64,000 nucleotides of DNA, taken from assembly GCA_022826515.1 (NCBI GenBank), contig JAJDUT010000060.1:62001-126000 (forward strand). Reading direction: 5' to 3'. The translations under genes were made by a program, and so were the position numbers. Origin of the DNA: Candidatus Latescibacterota bacterium (GTDB lineage Bacteria > Latescibacterota > UBA2968 > UBA8231). This document shows, one piece after another, positions 59,691-64,000 of this stretch. The notes beneath the pieces are model-generated. The model searched no databases and was not told the origin of the DNA. It saw nothing but the letters and a program-made list of their open reading frames with translations. Every line of letters starts with the position of its first letter. Position 1 is the first letter of the stretch.

Positions 59691-61586
59691 GTGGTAAGAG
59701 TTGAAGCGAACATACCGTTTGTCGAGCCGCCCCAATGGGCCGTTCTCGAGCGCAGCCTAATCGACCTGATGGACGCCTCCGTCCATCCGCTCATGGAGCG
59801 CTACGTGCGCCCGGACGGCTCGGTGCTGTGGCCGCCCACAGAGGACTTCAGCAGCATCGACGGTTTGGACGACGCGTATGAGAGCTTTCACAACTGGCCG
59901 CTCTTTTACTTGATGGGCGGCGGCGAGCACGTGCTCGAATATTCCCACCGCACTTGGGAAGGCATCACCCGACAGTTCACTCGCTACGACACCGGCCACG
60001 GCCATCCCATGGTTGTCAAAGAATACGAGCAAGGGTACGACTGGATGCACCAAGGCGAGGGGTACTTGTTTTTCTATTTGCTGTGCCTCGCCGATCCAAC
60101 CGAAAAGAACGTCGAGCGCGCCAAACGCTATGCGGGGTTCTATCTCAACGAAGACCCCGAGGCTCCCAATTACGACGCGGAGCAAAAGCTCATCCGCTGC
60201 GCCCATAACGGCAGCATGGGACCAGCGCACCGCAATTTTGAAAAGCACTACATGGTCTATCGCTACGCCCAGTGGAAACCTTGGCCTTTGCCCTTCCACG
60301 ACATTCCCGGCATTGAGACGGTCGAGGATTTGCAAAAGCCGGGCATGGAAGAGAAGATGGGCCAAACCCTCGTCGAGCGCATGAGCCGCGGCGACGTGGC
60401 CTGCAACCTCGCCGCCACCAGCATGGTGACCAACGCCTATCTGTGCAGTGGCGACGACAAGTACCGAGCTTGGGTCGAGGAATACACCAACGCTTGGATC
60501 GAGCGCACCCGGCAAAACAACGGCATCCTGCCCGACAACGTCGGCCTGTCGGGACAGATCGGCGAATACATCGACGGCAAGTGGTATGGCGGGTACTACG
60601 GCTGGACGTGGCCGCACGGTTGGCACCACCTGAGCGACGCCTGCATTGCGGCCGCGGAAAACGCGGCCTTGCTCTCCGGCGACTTGCGCTACATGGACTT
60701 CCCGCGCTCGCAAATCGACGTGCTGATGCAGCAGGGGGAAATGCGGGGACAAACGCTGTACGCGCCGCACTTCTACCACGACAAAGGCTGGGACGGGTAC
60801 AGTCCCATGCAGGCCCATCCCACGACCCACCTCTGGTGTATGAGCATGCAGCAAGAGGACATGGCGCGGCTCCAACAGCAGCGCAACCACGACAGCGACA
60901 ACTGGCGGCAGGTAAGCTCGCACTCTTCCAAGCACGGCGGCGGCCACGAAGCGGCTTGGACCGCGTATCTCGGAGGCGAATACCCTGAGTACCCGGTGGA
61001 CATTTTGCGGCACAACCACGCGCAAGTATATCAGCGCTTGGCCTTCATGCGCGACGACCAGCAAGATCCTTCTACGTACAGCGACGCGTACCTGCAGGTG
61101 CGCAATCCCATCACGGTCGAGGGCTTGGTGCAACTGACGATGGGTGCCCCGCTCTTCATGTACAACGGCGGCCTGCTCATGGCCCGCCTGCGCTACTTCG
61201 ACCCGCAACGCCGCCGCCCGGGCTTGCCGCTAGACGTGGCCGCCTTGGTGGAATCGCTGGCAGACGAGCGGGCCGTCCTGCACTTGGTCAACCTGCACCC
61301 GACAGAAGAGCGCGAGGTCTTGCTCCAAGCCGGCGCTTTTGGCGAGCACAGTTTCACCTGTGTTGCCTATCAGCAGCGCCGGTCCATCTCGGCTGAAGAA
61401 GCTAGCGCTGGACACTCGCATGCCACCCAATATCAGCAGACCGTGCAGGGGCAGCTAGAGGACCATGCGGTAGAAGTGGAAGGCCGACACTTTACCGTAT
61501 GTCTTCAGCCTGGATCGGCGATTCAGCTTGACTTGGGGATGGAGCGCTTCGTCAATAAGCCCTCGTACGCTTTGCCGTGGAATTAG
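59691..61586 (+). CDS. Large protein of unknown function, possibly an alpha/alpha-toroid glycan enzyme
   Basis: 631 residues, GTG start with GGAGG five bases upstream, 10 bases after the chaperone gene. No signal peptide. The sequence is rich in Trp, His and Tyr motifs spaced through helical segments, for example SIDGLDDAYESFHNWPLFYL, HGWHHLSDACIAAAENAALL, YAPHFYHDKGWDGY, QMSHSS-like QVSSHSSKHGGGHEAAW, and a beta-rich C-terminus (about 500-620). This fits an (alpha/alpha)-toroid lyase or hydrolase with a C-terminal beta domain, but no catalytic motif is certain. It may belong to the envelope operon or merely follow it. Confidence 0.6.
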   Translation: MVRVEANIPFVEPPQWAVLERSLIDLMDASVHPLMERYVRPDGSVLWPPTEDFSSIDGLDDAYESFHNWPLFYLMGGGEHVLEYSHRTWEGITRQFTRYDTGHGHPMVVKEYEQGYDWMHQGEGYLFFYLLCLADPTEKNVERAKRYAGFYLNEDPEAPNYDAEQKLIRCAHNGSMGPAHRNFEKHYMVYRYAQWKPWPLPFHDIPGIETVEDLQKPGMEEKMGQTLVERMSRGDVACNLAATSMVTNAYLCSGDDKYRAWVEEYTNAWIERTRQNNGILPDNVGLSGQIGEYIDGKWYGGYYGWTWPHGWHHLSDACIAAAENAALLSGDLRYMDFPRSQIDVLMQQGEMRGQTLYAPHFYHDKGWDGYSPMQAHPTTHLWCMSMQQEDMARLQQQRNHDSDNWRQVSSHSSKHGGGHEAAWTAYLGGEYPEYPVDILRHNHAQVYQRLAFMRDDQQDPSTYSDAYLQVRNPITVEGLVQLTMGAPLFMYNGGLLMARLRYFDPQRRRPGLPLDVAALVESLADERAVLHLVNLHPTEEREVLLQAGAFGEHSFTCVAYQQRRSISAEEASAGHSHATQYQQTVQGQLEDHAVEVEGRHFTVCLQPGSAIQLDLGMERFVNKPSYALPWN

Positions 61587-61590
61587 GTAG

Positions 61591-61644
61591 GGGCGACCGG
61601 CCGGTCGCCCTGCGCATTTCGCTGCGCTTCGCTCAGCACGACAG
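61591..61644. repeat. Intergenic palindrome with a short conserved-looking tail
   Basis: A perfect 20-base palindrome with GACCGGCCGGTC at its centre (61591-61610) starts five bases after the stop of the 631-residue gene, followed by TGCGCATTTCGCTGCGCTTCG and a GCTCAGCACGACA tail. From memory, such GGGCGACCGGCCGGTCGCCC-cored and 'TTCGCTGCGCTTCGCTC..ACGACA' units are common intergenic repeats in uncultured environmental bacteria. It could form a stem, but no T run follows, so it is not a good terminator. No second copy was noticed in the window. Confidence 0.5.
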
Positions 61645-61706
61645 GTAAGGACAGTGCTCATTTATCACACGGGCAGAACGGTGCGTAACGTCTGTTAGGA
61701 GGTTAC

Positions 61707-62483
61707 ATGCAAAACCGCATCAAAGACCGATTCGCCGCGGGCAAACCCGCTTTTGGAACCCAGCTCCGCTTTGGCTCTCCGGCCATTGCCGAACTTTGCG
61801 GTCACTCGGGCTTTGACTTTCTCATCATCGACTCGGAACACGCGCCGCAAACCCCCACTGGCATCCAGGCGCAATTGCAGGCCATTGGCAATACCCCGGC
61901 CACGCCCATCGTCCGCCTGCCGCGCATCGACGAGGAGCAGACCCGCCTCTACCTCGACATGGGCGCGCTGGGCATTCTCGCCCCGTTCGTCAACACCGCT
62001 GCCCAAGCCGCGGCAGGCGCGCGCGCCAGCCGCGAACCCCCGGTTGGCATTCGCGGTTTCGGACCGCATCGGGCGGCTCAGTACGGGTTGCGCACTGACG
62101 AGTACTTCGCGGAGATAAACGACTTGGTGATATTCATCGCGCTGATCGAGACGGCCGAGGCGGTCGCCAATATCGACGAAATCCTCGCCGTCGAGGGCGT
62201 CGATACGTTCGTCATCGGCCCGGTCGATCTGTCGATTTCGCTAGAGGTGCCCTTTGACTACGAGGGGTCCGTCTTCCAAGATGCCCAAGCCGAGCTCGCC
62301 GCGGCCGCTCGCCGCGCTGGCAAGCCCGCTGGCATCGGAATCTATCGTCCAGCTAGCGACCCGCAGTCAATCCAACGCGCCATAGACGACGGCTTCTCGC
62401 TGATTCTCGCTGGCGGCGATGAGCCGTTTCTCGCGGCTGGCTGCCAACAGATGGCGCGCGTCCGCGCCGACTTGGGGTACTAG
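61707..62483 (+). CDS. HpcH/HpaI-type class II aldolase
   Basis: 258 residues with TTAGGAGG before the ATG. The N-terminus QNRIKDRFAAGKPAFGTQL is the full family opening. Catalytic His is in IIDSEHAPQTP near residue 50, Arg in VRLPRIDE, metal Glu in ALIETAEAVANIDEIL and Asp in VIGPVDLSISLE near 170. It is expected to cleave a 2-keto-3-deoxy or 4-hydroxy-2-oxo acid to pyruvate and an aldehyde. It is three bases upstream of a 2-hydroxyacid dehydrogenase, suggesting a paired route for a hydroxy-acid product. Confidence 0.9.
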   Translation: MQNRIKDRFAAGKPAFGTQLRFGSPAIAELCGHSGFDFLIIDSEHAPQTPTGIQAQLQAIGNTPATPIVRLPRIDEEQTRLYLDMGALGILAPFVNTAAQAAAGARASREPPVGIRGFGPHRAAQYGLRTDEYFAEINDLVIFIALIETAEAVANIDEILAVEGVDTFVIGPVDLSISLEVPFDYEGSVFQDAQAELAAAARRAGKPAGIGIYRPASDPQSIQRAIDDGFSLILAGGDEPFLAAGCQQMARVRADLGY

Positions 62484-62486
62484 CGC

Positions 62487-63476
62487 ATGCGACGGCTCGA
62501 AGTCCTCTTTCTGCCCCACCCGGTCGCTGCGATCGCTGCGCCTTGGACGACCGATGTCATTGAGGCCGTAAGTGCCCGTCACAACCTCCGCGTCTTCGAC
62601 CGCACCCAGCCGGCCGCGCCGCAAATGGCGGGCATTGAAGCCATCGTTGATTTAGGGGGCAATATCAGCCCGGAACTGCTGGCCGCTGCGGCCGATGCTG
62701 GCGTCAAATTCCTCCAGGTCCAGACCACCGGCCTCGACCACGTCGATGTCGAGGGGATTCTCAATACCGGACTGTTGCTCGCCCATTGCCCCGGGCAGCT
62801 CAGCAGCGTGGCGTTGGCTCAGAGTGCGATGATGTTCATCCTCATGCACGCCCACCGCTACGGAGAGGCACGACGGAACTTCGACGCTGGCAAGATGTAC
62901 GTGCCTACGGGCGTCGAGCTGGAGGGTCTGACGCTCGGCCTAATCGGTTTTGGCGCGAGCGCTCAAGATTTGGCGCGCCGGGCCAAGCCCTTTGGCCTGC
63001 GGATCTTGGCCATCGACATCCGCCCCATTGAAGAGGAAATCCTCGCCGAGACCCAGCCCGAGTTTCTCGGCGGCCCCGAGGACGTCGACCGCGTGGTGGC
63101 CGAGAGCGACTACCTGTCGCTGCATCTGCACTTGACGCCGGAGACCCGGCATACTATCGACGTGCGGCGCATTGGCCTGATGAAAGAATCCGCCTGCTTG
63201 ATCAACGTGGCGCGAGGGGCGCTCGTCGATGAGGACGCTCTGTATGAAGCCTTGCTAGACGGTCGCTTGAGCGGGGCGGGGCTCGATGTGTTCGCTCAGG
63301 AGCCACCCGACGCTGCGGCCCCTGTTTTCCAATTGCCCAATGTGTTTGCCATGCCCCACACCGCTGGTTCGACCGACGGCACCTCGCGCAAGCGGGCGCG
63401 GCTAGCCGCAGACAACCTCGACCGCTATGCGCGGGGCGAGGCGCTCGTTGGGCAGATCACGACTAGATTTATCTGA
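62487..63476 (+). CDS. D-isomer-specific 2-hydroxyacid dehydrogenase
   Basis: 329 residues. The NAD domain motif GLTLGLIGFGASAQDLA (about 146-162) has GFGxSA instead of the usual GxGxxG third glycine. Catalytic residues are in place: Arg in LINVARGALVDEDAL near 238, Glu in GLDVFAQEPPD near 270 and His in FAMPHTAGSTD near 288. It would reduce or oxidise a 2-oxo/2-hydroxy acid with NAD(P)H. It starts three bases after the aldolase and precedes an SDR gene, so these three probably form one catabolic operon. Confidence 0.9.
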   Translation: MRRLEVLFLPHPVAAIAAPWTTDVIEAVSARHNLRVFDRTQPAAPQMAGIEAIVDLGGNISPELLAAAADAGVKFLQVQTTGLDHVDVEGILNTGLLLAHCPGQLSSVALAQSAMMFILMHAHRYGEARRNFDAGKMYVPTGVELEGLTLGLIGFGASAQDLARRAKPFGLRILAIDIRPIEEEILAETQPEFLGGPEDVDRVVAESDYLSLHLHLTPETRHTIDVRRIGLMKESACLINVARGALVDEDALYEALLDGRLSGAGLDVFAQEPPDAAAPVFQLPNVFAMPHTAGSTDGTSRKRARLAADNLDRYARGEALVGQITTRFI

Positions 63477-63496
63477 ACGTCAGGAGATACCTCGCG

Positions 63497-64000
63497 GTGA
63501 ACGCGCTGATCACAGGTGCTAGTTCTGGCATTGGCGAGACCATTGCGCGGCGGCTAGCGGAGGCCGGGCACCGAGTTGCGCTGATGGCGCGGCGCGCGGA
63601 GCGGGTGCAGGCTATCGCCGCTGAGTTGGATGGCGCGGTAGCAGTGCCGGGCGATGTGGGGATCGTCGCGGATTGCGAAGCTGCGGTGCGGGAGTCGGTG
63701 GAAGCGTTTGGGAGCCTCGACGCGCTGATCAATGCGGCCGGGACTTGGGTGGAGGAGCCGCTTGCCGAGGTTAGCTATGAGGATCTGCGCACCTTTGTCG
63801 ATACGGATGTAAGCGGTGCGTTGCAGATCACGCGCGCCGCCTTGCCGATGCTGATGCAAAGCGGCGGACGGATGCTGCATATCAACGGATTACAGGGGTT
63901 GATCCGCGCGCGGCAGCCGGTGCTTTATGCGGCGGTCGAGTCTGCGGTGCGCGGGCTGTGCGAGAGTTTGCGCTGGGAGGTAGCAGAGCAGGGAGTTCAC
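63497..64000 (+). CDS. SDR-family oxidoreductase with altered active site (partial)
   Basis: 168 residues are visible; the gene runs off the window end. GTG start at 63497 with CAGGAG ten bases upstream. The cofactor motif TGASSGIG is at residues 6-13 and NAAGTW at about 79-84. The Tyr is at 144 (LYAAVESAVRGL), but the following YxxxK Lys is replaced by Glu148 and the Ser position thirteen residues before the Tyr is Gly131, so the catalytic triad is mostly lost. The rest of the fold looks normal. It may bind substrate or cofactor without ordinary SDR chemistry. Confidence 0.82.
   Translation, partial: MNALITGASSGIGETIARRLAEAGHRVALMARRAERVQAIAAELDGAVAVPGDVGIVADCEAAVRESVEAFGSLDALINAAGTWVEEPLAEVSYEDLRTFVDTDVSGALQITRAALPMLMQSGGRMLHINGLQGLIRARQPVLYAAVESAVRGLCESLRWEVAEQGVH

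Noticed and set aside
59757..61208. 483-codon minus-strand open frame
   Set aside because: It is the complement of the 631-residue gene, which has a good Shine-Dalgarno site and operon position; the antisense product is Val/Arg/His-rich low-complexity sequence without domains.
1..64000. CRISPR arrays, tRNA/rRNA genes and insertion sequences
   Set aside because: No regularly spaced repeats, no T-loop-like GTTCRA segments in intergenic DNA and no transposase-like proteins were found by eye.

Overview
The window looks like chromosomal DNA of an uncultured, GC-rich, Gram-negative bacterium. A PorV/PorQ-type outer-membrane protein, several secreted proteins ending in FlgD-like Ig domains, a short primary-type sigma factor without region 1.1, FG-GAP/UnbV proteins and many lipoproteins point to the FCB superphylum. 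Repeated phytanoyl-CoA dioxygenase, HpcH/HpaI aldolase, mandelate-racemase-like and Gfo/Idh genes resemble what is known from Latescibacterota- and Poribacteria-like genomes. This assignment is inference; no rRNA is present to test it.

Layout. 1-20.7 kb (nearly all minus strand) is housekeeping: a secreted/PorV-like/FlgD-domain trio, a PHP phosphoesterase, a sigma factor, rhamnulokinase with two tiny coupled genes, purC, one lipoprotein on the plus strand, then a tightly packed run (in transcription order) of an S55-peptidase-like protein, a propeller protein, ribD, ribE, ribBA, ribH, nusB, secA and a processive GT2 glycosyltransferase. 20.9-34.8 kb is a catabolic and accessory region: a Gfo/Idh oxidoreductase, a decayed toxin-antitoxin patch (21.9-22.9 kb), a minus-strand operon for sugar-acid or small-molecule turnover (enolase-superfamily dehydratase, propeller glycosidase-like protein, metallo-hydrolase, bicupin, VOC, PhyH), a plus-strand SDR/aldolase/PhyH trio, and an aminotransferase/cysteine hydrolase/M19-like group. 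34.8-44.6 kb holds a fused membrane-spermidine synthase-like protein, two large FG-GAP/ASPIC-UnbV proteins, a beta-helix lipoprotein and a TPR lipoprotein.

44.7-61.6 kb is the most unusual part: a co-directional cell-envelope cluster. It contains a secreted CBM9-like protein, three tandem paralogous secreted proteins with discoidin-like, W-S-x-W-S and FlgD-like modules, two tandem paralogous predicted outer-membrane barrels with EF-hand-like loops, a SurA/PpiC-like lipoprotein chaperone overlapping the second barrel, and a 631-residue protein that may act on glycans. I do not recognise this set as a described system and propose it as the main candidate for follow-up. 61.7-64 kb returns to catabolism (aldolase, 2-hydroxyacid dehydrogenase, SDR cut by the window end).

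Several enzymes appear to have lost canonical catalytic residues (the DHBP-synthase half of RibBA, two SDRs, the M19-like dipeptidase). No tRNA, rRNA, CRISPR array or insertion sequence was recognised.
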